A stretch of DNA of 34,017 nt from Nitrososphaerota archaeon. Lineage in GTDB: Archaea > Thermoproteota > Nitrososphaeria > Nitrososphaerales > CADDZS01. The notes beneath the pieces are model-generated. The model was given only the letters and a program-made list of their open reading frames with translations. It was not told where the DNA came from and did not search any database. The stretch's first letter is position 1. Every line of letters begins with the position of its first letter. Location: the NCBI GenBank assembly GCA_027886795.1, contig JAPCJU010000002.1:1-34017 (forward strand). The letters are read 5' to 3'. Position numbers and translations under genes: made by a program. Below, piece after piece: positions 1 through 9,797 of the stretch.

Positions 1-1
1 A

Positions 2-619
2 CTAGGATGGAAGAAAACACTCGACGAATTGATCAAACGTAAACAGCCCAAATACAAGAATCTGCGTCGGGGTGAGTTTGGTGAAAGTTTGTCCGCGGCA
101 ATATTGGACGAGTTGTATGCGTATGAGATACCAGTGTATAAGCTCCGGTACACGCTTGAAGGAGATACAAGTCTAACAGGAACAGACCTTATTGCGCTCA
201 AATTAAAGGATAATGAAATTATGGAAATCTGTTTTGTTGAAAGCAAACTCCGCACAACGATCAGGACTGGAATTGCCGTCGAAGCGTACGACCAGCTCAT
301 GAACGATGCAACGCAAGAGATGCCGCCGATGATTGCTTTCATGTCGGACAGACTCAGAGAGATGAACCATTCCGCCTCGGATAGCTTCGACAATTACATG
401 TTTGATCGAAGTGATATGAGAAACGCGGAAAAATATTGTATTGTTCTTGTTTGCGACAAGGATAATTGGTCAGATACAACATTGAAAAACTTAGAGCAAC
501 ACATTCAAACCACGACTCGGAGAATCCACGTGGAATGCTTGAAAATCCAGAATCTTAAGAGTCTCAGTGATCGGGTATTCTCTTCAATTGGGGTTGAGAA
601 GGCATTAGACGATGAGTGA
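2..619 (+). CDS. hamA: DUF1837 / HamA-like nuclease of a Hachiman-type system (5' truncated by window edge)
   Basis: Frame is open to the left edge (LGWKKTLDELIKRKQPKYKNLRRGEFGE...). PD-(D/E)XK-like residues: GTDLIAL ... CFVESKLRTT. Directly overlaps a HamB-like helicase. Confidence 0.75.
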   Translation, partial: LGWKKTLDELIKRKQPKYKNLRRGEFGESLSAAILDELYAYEIPVYKLRYTLEGDTSLTGTDLIALKLKDNEIMEICFVESKLRTTIRTGIAVEAYDQLMNDATQEMPPMIAFMSDRLREMNHSASDSFDNYMFDRSDMRNAEKYCIVLVCDKDNWSDTTLKNLEQHIQTTTRRIHVECLKIQNLKSLSDRVFSSIGVEKALDDE

Positions 620-3600
620 CGTCGATAAATGGGTTGACCGGTTTCAGAAGCTGGTAAATGATGAATCATTTCAAAGTGATATTGCACAGATCGACGCGAA
701 GGCGTTGCTTCAGGAAATTGTGATCGAGTCCCCTGTTAAATGGACGTATCTCCCTCAAACCGTTGTGCGGAATCTCACTGCAGCTAGCGTGGCATTGGAG
801 ATAATTTCAAACAAGGCTCCTGAAAAAATATCGGAGCTATCAAAATATATCCGAAGAATCGCAAGAACTTGGGAGAGTCTCGCTAAGCTCGGCGAACAGC
901 CTTCTCAAAAGATCGCTTATGTGAACGCCGCGATTGCGTATGAGTTAGCAGGATACCAAGCGAATGCTGTATGCATTTCCAAACTAGTTCACAATAGTTA
1001 TTCGACGAAAGATATTCCAACGATAGAGACTCTAACCAGCGATTTTCTTCAAAGGCTCTTCGTTTTCACACGTTATTCGACAAGTAAGCTTGTTGATGAA
1101 CCAGAGTCCTCCAAGATGTCTCCGGAACAAATTGGGAGAGCCGCTGCTCTCGGAATGGCAGCGAGAGGATATCGGTACGCATCTGAGTTCTTTCTTTCGG
1201 GCAAAGAAGAAGCGATGGAAGATGCTGCCACCAGTTTCGATGAAGCTAAGAGAATATTTTCTGCGCTCAGCATGGCATACGAGTACAGTCTTGTCAAGAA
1301 CATCAGATCTCTTCTGCCGGTCATGCAAGAAAGATCTACATGGACTTGTCTCAAAGACTCATTGAAGGGAAACTGGGCTTGGGAAAGATATCTTAGGTTG
1401 CTTGCTCGGGGGGTTGGAGCAAATGTTCTTTCCAGTCGTTCTGTTTCAGAGCTTTGGCCGTCGCAAACTCTTGCGTTAAAGGGAGGTTTGCTAAGCACGT
1501 CAAGCAAAATTGTGAAAATGCCAACGAGCGCTGGGAAGACCAGAATTGCAGAATTGGCAATGGTGCATATGTTGTTATCAGATCCCGGATCAAAATGCGT
1601 CTATATCGCTCCATACAGAGCATTGGTTTGGGAACTTGAACAGTCTTTCTTGAATCTATTTGGCGATCTTGGTTTTCGTGTGTCAACATTTCTCGGAAAC
1701 TTCGAGTCGGATGAATTCGAGGAATTACTTGCAGAGGATGCTGACATCTTGGTGTTGACCCCCGAAAAGTTGGATCTCCTGCAGAGAGTTTCTCCCCAAT
1801 TTCTTCAGAAAGTGAAATTATTCATCCTAGATGAAGGCCAAATTATGAATGAACTTTCGCGGGGTGTGAAGTTTGAGCTTCTTCTGACTAGGCTAAAAAT
1901 GCAACTGCAAGGAGCTCGATTCCTCTTTCTCTCTGCTGTCGTTCCTCAACAAACGTTGGAGGAATTTGCAACATGGCTTAATGGGGACAAGAACAGAGAT
2001 GTCACCGTTAGTGATTGGCGACCTTCTCAACAAAGACTAGCCATGTTTCGCTGGCAAGGGGACAAGGGAATTCTTGTTTATTCAAAAGACCCAGATCTGC
2101 AGATACCCAAAGAATTCGTTCCCGGAGTGATTGTTTCAAAAACATATGAATTCGTGAATCCTGAGACGAAGCGCCTCAACCATGATGAGTTCCCCGATAA
2201 GTTAAACAGACCACAGACTTCTGCGGAGTTGGCTTATGTCTTTTCTGATCTTGGACCAGTCTTAGTTTTTTGTCCAGAAATTAAGAGCATCGATGCAATT
2301 GGGAATGCAATCCTCCATCGTTTGGACCTGGCTGTCCTGAAAGAAGAGAAGATACCAATGCATTTTGCTCCTGGCAAACCTCTTCGTTCAAGACTGATCG
2401 CAGAGGAGTGGTTAGGCGGAGATCATTTGGTCACAAAATTGCTATCGAAAGGGATTGCAGTACACTATCGAGATCTACCGGAAAACGTGAAAAAAGCTAT
2501 TGAAAATGACTTTCGTAACAGACAATGCCGAGTAATAATCGCGACCAGTACTCTTGCACAAGGAGTAAACCTGCCGATAAAGACCGTCATAATTCATAGT
2601 TCTAGGCGTTGGAACACAACGACAGAGCGAATGGAGCGAATTGAAGCAAGAGAGTATTGGAATATAGCAGGGAGAGCCGGTCGAGCAGGTGAAGAGACTG
2701 AAGGTACAGTAATTCATGTTGTGGGTAAGCCACTAGACACTCTTGACTATCTTTTCTTCAGTCGCAGAAAATCCAACACAGAACCAGTGAAAAGCGCCCT
2801 TTTTCAAATTCTCGACAGTATTTTGCACGAACGATTGACTTTAGATGAGGTCAAACATATTATCGATCCTGAAATCTTGGCGCTACTGGTTGAAGAATCT
2901 TCGGGTCAAACAATTCAAGAAACGATGACGGGCGTTCTTAATCAGACGCTCTTACAGGTCCAGGCAACTATTGAGAACGTGAAAATTGACCCGCTTCACG
3001 CCGCGTTTCTAATTACGGGCGAAGAGATCGAAAAAAGAGTTCCAGATAAAGAACTCTTAAGGACCTATAGTACGACTGGTTTGAGCACTTCTAGTTGCGA
3101 GATCCTAAGAAAGTGTATTAGCAAAAATCAAGATGCTGTCAGGAAACTTTTGACTAGCTCGTCAGATGCAGACATAAGGCCACTATTAGATTTTGTTTTG
3201 GAGGCTTGCCTCCAATTGCAAGAGATGCAGCCTGGCGAATCTTTTGGCGGGAATCTGAATGAGCTATTGATGGAATGGATTAGAGGAAAAAGTGTTCCTC
3301 ATTTGTTTCAGCAGTTTCAGACCGAGTCTGGATCTTTGGAAGATCTTGCGAGATTTATCGGTGACAAATTCGCGTATAAATTCCCTTGGGGTATTTCCGC
3401 ATATGTTAGATTGGCAAAGCATTTGCTAGGATTAAAGGACGATGAGATAGCTGCCTTCGCAAAATTCTTGCCAACCATGGCGAAATATGGTGTGCCTTCT
3501 CCGATTGCAAGTTGGGCTCTCGCAATAGGAGTACCGTTTAGAGACACGGCAATTAGACTCGCGCAGAAGTACTTGATGCAGAACGGAAAAGTGGATACGA

Positions 3601-4040
3601 GAGATTTCCTTGAATGGTTTGGCAATGTGGACCCGGAAGAGCTTATCAGAGAATACGATCTGAAAGGAGTGGCACTTGAAGAAGTGAGCAAAGCTATAAT
3701 GCGATCCGCCAGTAATCCGCTGTTAGCTTCCTATAGAGGTCCCGCTAAATTCTTTCCTCATGAAACGTGGATAAAAGGGATAAAGTATGATAATCGCTCA
3801 CTAACAGCGATGAAAGCGAAAAAGGGCCAAAAATTGGAATTAGTGCGTGACTACGGTAATTGGGTTGATAGGAATGCAATCGAAGTCAGACTTGATAGAG
3901 AGCCAGTTGGCTATCTATCAAGAAGTCTGGCGCAGGTTGTTGCCCCCGACATTGATTCAGGTGCCGACATTGAAGCTGAAATAATCGAAATTGAGAAACA
4001 TGATTTTCCTGAGATCAAGATACGCCTCTCATTCGAATAA
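612..4040 (+). CDS. hamB: HamB-like SF2 DExH helicase with C-terminal HIRAN-like domain
   Basis: Walker A-like MPTSAGKTRIAEL, Walker B-like LFILDEGQ, ATSTLAQGVNLP, IAGRAGRAG motif VI. C-terminus WIKGIKYDNRSL...LVRDYGNWVDRNAIEVRLDREPVGYLSRSLA looks like HIRAN. The ATG overlaps the HamA stop (ATGAGTGA). Confidence 0.8.
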   Translation: MSDVDKWVDRFQKLVNDESFQSDIAQIDAKALLQEIVIESPVKWTYLPQTVVRNLTAASVALEIISNKAPEKISELSKYIRRIARTWESLAKLGEQPSQKIAYVNAAIAYELAGYQANAVCISKLVHNSYSTKDIPTIETLTSDFLQRLFVFTRYSTSKLVDEPESSKMSPEQIGRAAALGMAARGYRYASEFFLSGKEEAMEDAATSFDEAKRIFSALSMAYEYSLVKNIRSLLPVMQERSTWTCLKDSLKGNWAWERYLRLLARGVGANVLSSRSVSELWPSQTLALKGGLLSTSSKIVKMPTSAGKTRIAELAMVHMLLSDPGSKCVYIAPYRALVWELEQSFLNLFGDLGFRVSTFLGNFESDEFEELLAEDADILVLTPEKLDLLQRVSPQFLQKVKLFILDEGQIMNELSRGVKFELLLTRLKMQLQGARFLFLSAVVPQQTLEEFATWLNGDKNRDVTVSDWRPSQQRLAMFRWQGDKGILVYSKDPDLQIPKEFVPGVIVSKTYEFVNPETKRLNHDEFPDKLNRPQTSAELAYVFSDLGPVLVFCPEIKSIDAIGNAILHRLDLAVLKEEKIPMHFAPGKPLRSRLIAEEWLGGDHLVTKLLSKGIAVHYRDLPENVKKAIENDFRNRQCRVIIATSTLAQGVNLPIKTVIIHSSRRWNTTTERMERIEAREYWNIAGRAGRAGEETEGTVIHVVGKPLDTLDYLFFSRRKSNTEPVKSALFQILDSILHERLTLDEVKHIIDPEILALLVEESSGQTIQETMTGVLNQTLLQVQATIENVKIDPLHAAFLITGEEIEKRVPDKELLRTYSTTGLSTSSCEILRKCISKNQDAVRKLLTSSSDADIRPLLDFVLEACLQLQEMQPGESFGGNLNELLMEWIRGKSVPHLFQQFQTESGSLEDLARFIGDKFAYKFPWGISAYVRLAKHLLGLKDDEIAAFAKFLPTMAKYGVPSPIASWALAIGVPFRDTAIRLAQKYLMQNGKVDTRDFLEWFGNVDPEELIREYDLKGVALEEVSKAIMRSASNPLLASYRGPAKFFPHETWIKGIKYDNRSLTAMKAKKGQKLELVRDYGNWVDRNAIEVRLDREPVGYLSRSLAQVVAPDIDSGADIEAEIIEIEKHDFPEIKIRLSFE

Positions 4041-4094
4041 ATCAATGGCACCATGCGTCATGCTGAAAAAGAAGCCATGAGCGTTCATCTTTTT

Positions 4095-5252
4095 TCACTC
4101 TTCCGGTAGCGGAACCTTTGAGATCTCTTCGGGCGTGATCGTCGGTAGCTTGTCAATCATCTCCGCTGGAAGGATTCTCAACAGCTCGTAGGCCGACTTG
4201 TAGATTCTCCGATAGTCGTACTGCTGCCTCGGGATTAGGTAGTGCCTGGTAACTCGATGCGGGATCGAATGACCCATCATCGTACTGATAACGTTCTCGT
4301 TCAACCCCGCGTTCGTAAGCTGCGACTCGAAAAACCGCCTGAAAGCATGGGGCGAGAGATCAGGGATTCCCACTTTCTCGGCAAGCTTGTGAATGTCGTC
4401 TCGTACTCGGCGCGTCGCGTGTTTGCCACCGTAGGTGAAGAGCTTCCCTTCATCCAGGCTGAAATCAGTCATCCTCACGCACTCAGGCCCTAGGTAAGTC
4501 AATGCCCTAACCTTCGTTTTCTGTCTCGGAATCACTATCGCGATGTGAGGTTCCTTTCTGGCGCATTGCTCTGCAATCGAGTCAAAGAGCATCGGGCCGC
4601 TATTCTCCCTGTGATTGAATCGGTGAGCGTCCAGGTTCAGAATGTCCGTCTCGGAGAGCCCAGTCTGGCTTGCGAATAAAATGAAGCGTCTCACTTGCAG
4701 ATCATCAGCCGAAGCGAAGATGTATCGCAATTCCTTTAGTGTCGGCCTGTATCCGATGTCCTCGTCGCCAACGGTCAGCTTGGGAAGCTCATAGTTGAAT
4801 TCTAACCCGTATTGTCTCAGATTCTTTTTGATGAAAGCTGAAATGGTCGAGCATTTGTTCCTGACCGTTCCGACTTTCTGATCCTTGTCCCTCAGCACCT
4901 GGTAATATTCTTCCAAAATTTCTTCGTATTTCATCGGTCGGTTGGATTTTTTCTTGGCAGCCACGACAGCCTCGATCAGCTCGTCCGGCGACCTGTCCTG
5001 GCTCTGGCAGAATTCGTAAATCCTAACGATGTTCTGGCGCATAGTATCGATGGTAACACTCTGCCTGTCCGCGCTGTCGGAGATTCCCAAAACCTTCCTG
5101 ATGTAGAGTCGGACCGCTTTGCTTGAGAGCATGACGTGGTACTTCTCATTCAGCTCTTCCCGGAGCTGAGCAATGAACAGGTCGGTGTTTGAAATCTCCT
5201 CAGTCACTAGCTTAATTGTATCCAAGCCCTGGCTACTCCCGAAAAGTTTCAA
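4095..5252 (-). CDS. Tyrosine recombinase / integrase
   Basis: C-terminal catalytic block: RQKTKVR (Lys), SPHAFRRFFES (HxxR), GHSIPHRVTRHYLIP (H...Y); N-terminal SAM-like helical region. Confidence 0.85.
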   Translation of the reverse strand: MKLFGSSQGLDTIKLVTEEISNTDLFIAQLREELNEKYHVMLSSKAVRLYIRKVLGISDSADRQSVTIDTMRQNIVRIYEFCQSQDRSPDELIEAVVAAKKKSNRPMKYEEILEEYYQVLRDKDQKVGTVRNKCSTISAFIKKNLRQYGLEFNYELPKLTVGDEDIGYRPTLKELRYIFASADDLQVRRFILFASQTGLSETDILNLDAHRFNHRENSGPMLFDSIAEQCARKEPHIAIVIPRQKTKVRALTYLGPECVRMTDFSLDEGKLFTYGGKHATRRVRDDIHKLAEKVGIPDLSPHAFRRFFESQLTNAGLNENVISTMMGHSIPHRVTRHYLIPRQQYDYRRIYKSAYELLRILPAEMIDKLPTITPEEISKVPLPEE

Positions 5253-5322
5253 TCATAAGAGAAAACGCAGGTGAACCTACTCCTCTATCTCATCTTCCAA
5301 AAAATGAGAATCCCTCCAGCTC

Positions 5323-5466
5323 TCAGACCGCCGCACAGTGTGTACAAAGCTCGGGCGGCATCCAGCATCCCGAGCAAACTGACCCGTCTAACCTTTCGTC
5401 GGTCAATAGATCAAGACCGCACACGGCGCAAGTTTTCTCCTGCGATTCTTCTACTTTCTCTGCCAT
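5323..5466 (-). CDS. 47-aa putative zinc-binding protein (not in the supplied ORF track)
   Basis: Reverse-strand translation MAEKVEESQEKTCAVCGLDLLTDERLDGSVCSGCWMPPELCTHCAAV*. Three CxxC motifs; ATG overlaps the 3' end of the upstream methyltransferase by 16 nt. Confidence 0.6.
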   Translation of the reverse strand: MAEKVEESQEKTCAVCGLDLLTDERLDGSVCSGCWMPPELCTHCAAV

Positions 5467-6395
5467 AGTGTCCATCCCCGAACTTGAGTGTTAGTGCCGA
5501 TTCTGACCTCGATTGTGCCGATGATTTTCCACTGGTCTTTGCGGAACATCGGGTACAACGTGTCGAGCCAGCAGAGGAACGACCCCTTTGGCATTAAAAC
5601 GCCTAAATCTCTCAGGACTTGCTGCTGTCTGAACGGGAGCACGTTGAACTTGTGGAAGTTGCCAGGGTAAGGCGGATCAGCGTAGACGACGTCGACGATC
5701 GAGAATATTTTTCGGTAAGCTCGGCTATACTTGCGAATTATCCACCAATACTTGTATCGAGTTCGGCCCATCACTTTGACCTTGATACTGCCTTTCCGGA
5801 GAATGTACGAGTCGTGGTCCCCGATCTTCGGAGGATTGTTTTGGTTCCTGGTAATCTTCACATTGTAGCCCAGGTTTCGCACGTCGTCAACGATTGTCGG
5901 CTTGATGATCTCGGGTCGCTTGCGAACGACAGTCTTGCCTTTGACTTTTTGCCTAACTGTTCTCGAGATTTTGATCTCGGGATTAATGTCGAAGGTGATT
6001 ACGTTCGGCGGCTGCGGTCTCATCGTTCCCGCGAATAGATGAAGGAAAACGTCGGAATCCTGCTTGAAGAGTTCGTGGATCCGCGTGAAACAGGATGCTG
6101 GATAAGCCCCGAAGAAATCAGAATCTCGGCCGTACCAATTACCCAGGAGCCAATTTCCTTTGATGAATCCCTTATCCCAATCCATTCGAGGATAGTTGCG
6201 AAATTTTTGGTTGTAGAGACTGACCCGTTCCCAGAGATTCAAGTACCGAGTGTGCTTCCTCTTCTGAACGCTGCCGATTATTTCATTTGCCAGCTGATCG
6301 AGATTTTGCCTGGGAGTCTCTACTCTCTTTTCGGGCGTTTTGCTTATTGTCTTGAGCTGGTGTCGCTCCGTCGCTCTCCCTGGTGGTGCTGCCAT
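5451..6395 (-). CDS. DPPY-motif SAM-dependent (probable N6-adenine/N4-cytosine) DNA methyltransferase
   Basis: VFLHLFAGT (motif I-like) and VVYADPPYPGNFH (motif IV). The annotated ORF extends to 6635, but ATG at 6395 has a TATA-like TTATAAG about 30 nt upstream, so the shorter start (MAAPPGRATERHQ) is preferred. Confidence 0.7.
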   Translation of the reverse strand: MAAPPGRATERHQLKTISKTPEKRVETPRQNLDQLANEIIGSVQKRKHTRYLNLWERVSLYNQKFRNYPRMDWDKGFIKGNWLLGNWYGRDSDFFGAYPASCFTRIHELFKQDSDVFLHLFAGTMRPQPPNVITFDINPEIKISRTVRQKVKGKTVVRKRPEIIKPTIVDDVRNLGYNVKITRNQNNPPKIGDHDSYILRKGSIKVKVMGRTRYKYWWIIRKYSRAYRKIFSIVDVVYADPPYPGNFHKFNVLPFRQQQVLRDLGVLMPKGSFLCWLDTLYPMFRKDQWKIIGTIEVRIGTNTQVRGWTLWQRK

Positions 6396-6422
6396 CAAAC
6401 CTGCGCGGCGAAGAACGAATTT

Positions 6423-6515
6423 GCTTATAACGCTAAGTATGGCTCGTGGTCGAGCTTCTACAACATTCTTTGTAGAAGTTCGAGCTTCACAGCCCGCCTG
6501 CTTAGCATTATATAG
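6423..6515. promoter_or_regulatory. Divergent promoter region with nested inverted repeats
   Basis: Inner palindrome CGAGCTTCTACAA-cattct-TTGTAGAAGTTCG (6451-6482). Outer arms CTTAGCGTTATAAGC (minus strand, 6437-6423) and CTTAGCATTATATAGC (plus strand, 6501-6516). Each outer arm carries a TATA-like box facing its own gene. Confidence 0.6.
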
Positions 6516-6539
6516 CGATCGGGATTTCACCGGGCAGCT

Positions 6540-7448
6540 TTGAACCGCGTAATTCTTACCATGATAACTGGTAGCTTGATAGTTGCGATAATAGTTGGCA
6601 CGCTTTTCTTTCTCTCTAATGCAAATGTCGGACAATCAACAATCTCGCAGCTGCAGACTTTTGCAACTGAACCTCAGACAATGCAGACCAATTTCACAAC
6701 TGAAACGCTCAATCAAACCGTTCTAGTTACAAGAACAATCTCGGGGCTGCCGCCGATCCAGACTACGACAACGAAAACTGTCACGGAGTACACAACCAGT
6801 ACTCGAGACGCCAGGGTCGAGAATACGACGACTGTTACCGTCAGCAGATGTACGTCAGGGTCGATCGCAGCAAATTGTCTTGGACAGGCAACTACCACGA
6901 CGACGCTGATCCAACCCACGACTACAACCACAACGTTATCGTCGACGAGTCAGGTTCCGACGACCACCACTCAAACGATTGCCCTAACTACTACAATAAC
7001 ATCGGACGGAACGACGACTCTCACAACAACGTCGATCAGTCCGACGACTCTTACTCAAACTCAAACAAGCACGAGTACGACGACTGTTTCTGGGCCAACG
7101 GTAACTCAGACGACGACATTGGCGCCGGGTACTACCACAGAAACGCAAACTGTGACAAGCACCCTTCCGGCGTCGACGACTACAGTAACGCAAACCTCTG
7201 TAACAACGACGACCAGCGTAGAAACGTCAACTGGAACCATCACGACCCAGGTAACCACCACTGCAGTATCTACCTCGTTCAGCACAACGACCCTAGTTAG
7301 CACAAGTACCGTAACGCTGCCACCTACTACCACGACCATAACTCAGACCAGTAACGAAACCACGACTGAGACAACGACGACCACTGCCCCGCCATCGAAT
7401 ACCACCGTTACTACAACTTTCACATGTACGTCCGGCGTGAACTGCTAA
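6540..7448 (+). CDS. Thr/Ser-rich, mucin-like secreted or membrane-anchored surface protein
   Basis: N-terminal hydrophobic segment (MITGSLIVAIIVGTLFFLSNA) followed by about 250 aa dominated by Thr runs; Cys motifs CTSGSIAANC and C-terminal CTSGVNC. Confidence 0.75.
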   Translation: MNRVILTMITGSLIVAIIVGTLFFLSNANVGQSTISQLQTFATEPQTMQTNFTTETLNQTVLVTRTISGLPPIQTTTTKTVTEYTTSTRDARVENTTTVTVSRCTSGSIAANCLGQATTTTTLIQPTTTTTTLSSTSQVPTTTTQTIALTTTITSDGTTTLTTTSISPTTLTQTQTSTSTTTVSGPTVTQTTTLAPGTTTETQTVTSTLPASTTTVTQTSVTTTTSVETSTGTITTQVTTTAVSTSFSTTTLVSTSTVTLPPTTTTITQTSNETTTETTTTTAPPSNTTVTTTFTCTSGVNC

Positions 7449-7467
7449 GGTCTAGGCGTTTTTCGTC

Positions 7468-9447
7468 TTGAGCAAATCTGAGAGTCTCGTCTTGGCTTCT
7501 GACGATCTGGCTGGAGCAATGTCGACGCGGCCCTGGCAGATCAAAGTCGCCGACCGAGCAATCAAAGCTCTCGACCAGGACAAAGTCGTGATTTTGGACG
7601 CGCCGACCGGAAGCGGAAAGACACTCATCGCCCTTCTAGTCGCAAGGCATAGGATCAACAATTACGAGCAGAAAGGGTTCGTTGCAGTTAGGACGGTCAA
7701 CGAAATTTTTCCGTACGACAGAGACATTGCTAGATTCTTCCGCGGGAAGATTTCTTACTCTTACCTCCTGGGAAAGAGCCGCACCTGCCCTTACTATCAG
7801 AGCTCCGACGACGGCCACGACGCACTCTGCCGAGCCTGCCTCGGTGATGATGAAGTACAGCAGACACTCACACCGCCGCGAAGGAAAGTCGACGCGTGGC
7901 TGATCAAGAACCTCATCGACTCGGGACTCACATTCTCAGATTTGCAAAAGAAATACGTGGTACAAGACCTAGAACCGCCGGATAATCCATGCCTGTATTT
8001 CTCTCTCAAAGAACAGCACACTGCCGACCTGACCCTTCTGACCTATCCCTACATTCTCTCGCTGCCTGTCCGAAAGTCGGTCGGGATCGACGAGGAACGT
8101 CTGGCTTCCTCATTTGTTTTCGTGGACGAGGCTCACAGCTTGGAAAACGCCTCGTCGATGTTCGAGGAAGAATTGCAGCTTGAGGACATTTACAAAGTAA
8201 AGTCCTCTCTGATCAGGATGATCGAGGAAGGATTCGTACCGCCCCATTGCACACCTCAGATGGCGAAGGCGATCCCTAACACTGTCGATGCCCTCGCTGA
8301 ATTGGTTTCTCGATATCTAAATCCAAGCGGCAAGACCGCGCATAGGGAGAAAGGCCGTTTTCGCGCCGAGCTGACTGAGCTCGATGTTACACTTCTAAAA
8401 CAAGACCTGAACGCGGGTTTTGGAAATCTCCGCAGATACTCTGAGGAAATGGGAAGTCTCCGGGCTTACATGATGAAGCTGAAATCAAAGGCGAGTGTGT
8501 CCGACCCGCTTTTCAACATCGTGAAGTTTCTCGACGCTGTGGGAGACGAAAAGCTAGAGTTGTTCTCCCAGGGAAGGGGACTCGCCCTAAAACTCGTCGA
8601 TCCCTCGAAGATCCTGTGGGTGCTTCGAAGGGCAGGGAACCTGATGCTCATGTCTGGCACTATGCAGGATTCGGAGTACATCAAAAAGGTTTGGGGCCTC
8701 AGCGGATCAGATATCGAGGTCATTCGCCTCGACCTGGATTACCGCGACGATTACGAGAAGGTCTTTCCCCGAGGCAACAAGCACTTCGTCCTGGACTCAA
8801 ACTCGACCAGCAGATACGCAGAGCGCAGCTCGTCGACGTGGATTCAATACGCGGAGATGATCGACCGTTATTTCTCAGAGATGAAAAAGAGTGCCCTTGT
8901 CTGTGGCCCTAGTTACAAGATCGCGAAGGAAATCTCTGAGCATCTGAAAGCCCCTTACATCCTTGAGGATCGCACAACGTCTCATGCAGACGTCCTAGCC
9001 AAAATGGGCGTTGGTACCAGGATGGTGATCCTATCCGTTGCAAACGGGAAGCTGATGGAGGGTGTCGAGTTCGTGGATTACAGAGACGGCAGCTCGATGA
9101 TAGACATGGTGATGATTGCCGGAATCCCCTACGGCGTTCCGGACGAGTACTACGAGTATAGGGCCGAGACGATAATGGGGCGCATGAAATTCAGATTCCC
9201 GCAGCAGATCGACCTGGATCAAAAACTGTCGCCTGAGCAAAAGACGAGTTTGAAGCAGTTTTACAATTTCAAGAAATTTTCCTACTTTTTGAAGGGGCCT
9301 GCGATCGTGACCGTTCGCCAGGCTATCGGAAGAGCTATCAGGAATCCAGGAGACAGGGCGACGATAATCCTCGCGGATTCGCGTTTCAACGAAGCAGGCT
9401 GGAAAAATGAATTGGGATTGATCAGAAAAAGTAGCTCTTCGAGCTAG
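7468..9447 (+). CDS. XPD/DinG-family Fe-S SF2 helicase
   Basis: DAPTGSGKTLIALL, Cys cluster (RTCPYY...LCRACLG...NPCLYF), VFVDEAHSLENA, LMSGTMQDSEY, RQAIGRAIRNPGDRATIILADSRF. Confidence 0.88.
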   Translation: MSKSESLVLASDDLAGAMSTRPWQIKVADRAIKALDQDKVVILDAPTGSGKTLIALLVARHRINNYEQKGFVAVRTVNEIFPYDRDIARFFRGKISYSYLLGKSRTCPYYQSSDDGHDALCRACLGDDEVQQTLTPPRRKVDAWLIKNLIDSGLTFSDLQKKYVVQDLEPPDNPCLYFSLKEQHTADLTLLTYPYILSLPVRKSVGIDEERLASSFVFVDEAHSLENASSMFEEELQLEDIYKVKSSLIRMIEEGFVPPHCTPQMAKAIPNTVDALAELVSRYLNPSGKTAHREKGRFRAELTELDVTLLKQDLNAGFGNLRRYSEEMGSLRAYMMKLKSKASVSDPLFNIVKFLDAVGDEKLELFSQGRGLALKLVDPSKILWVLRRAGNLMLMSGTMQDSEYIKKVWGLSGSDIEVIRLDLDYRDDYEKVFPRGNKHFVLDSNSTSRYAERSSSTWIQYAEMIDRYFSEMKKSALVCGPSYKIAKEISEHLKAPYILEDRTTSHADVLAKMGVGTRMVILSVANGKLMEGVEFVDYRDGSSMIDMVMIAGIPYGVPDEYYEYRAETIMGRMKFRFPQQIDLDQKLSPEQKTSLKQFYNFKKFSYFLKGPAIVTVRQAIGRAIRNPGDRATIILADSRFNEAGWKNELGLIRKSSSSS

Positions 9448-9797
9448 TCCGCTTGAAAACTTGAGTGTTTTTTGTTTCTGATGCTGTTGTTAGAGCTCGA
9501 ATATTCTGCCGCAACATCCAAAGTCGATTCTTGCAACCACGAACCCAAGTTTCGAATTTTCGATTACGCCTCAGACGAGGAAGTTACCCAATTCTGCGGG
9601 CTTGGCGTTGATCATGGATTTCGTAAGGCAAGCGCCGCTTAGAACGTTAGTTATTTACGCATTTACAATTTTGAAATGTGTCTTTTTGAATTGTTAAGCT
9701 CAGTGATTAGCACTTTGCATGTCCAAAGATACGGGCGAATTACAATTCATTCTATAGAGTTTGGTAATTCGAGCAAAGTAATTGTACCATCTTTTTC

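Noticed and set aside
5619-6515. Plus-strand ORFs opposite the methyltransferase
   Set aside because: Antisense to a gene with clear DPPY and motif I; no recognisable domains.
6713-7339. Long antisense ORFs (VVVVV-rich and others) opposite the Thr-rich gene
   Set aside because: They mirror the ACN-rich codon composition of the plus-strand gene; no motifs or independent starts.
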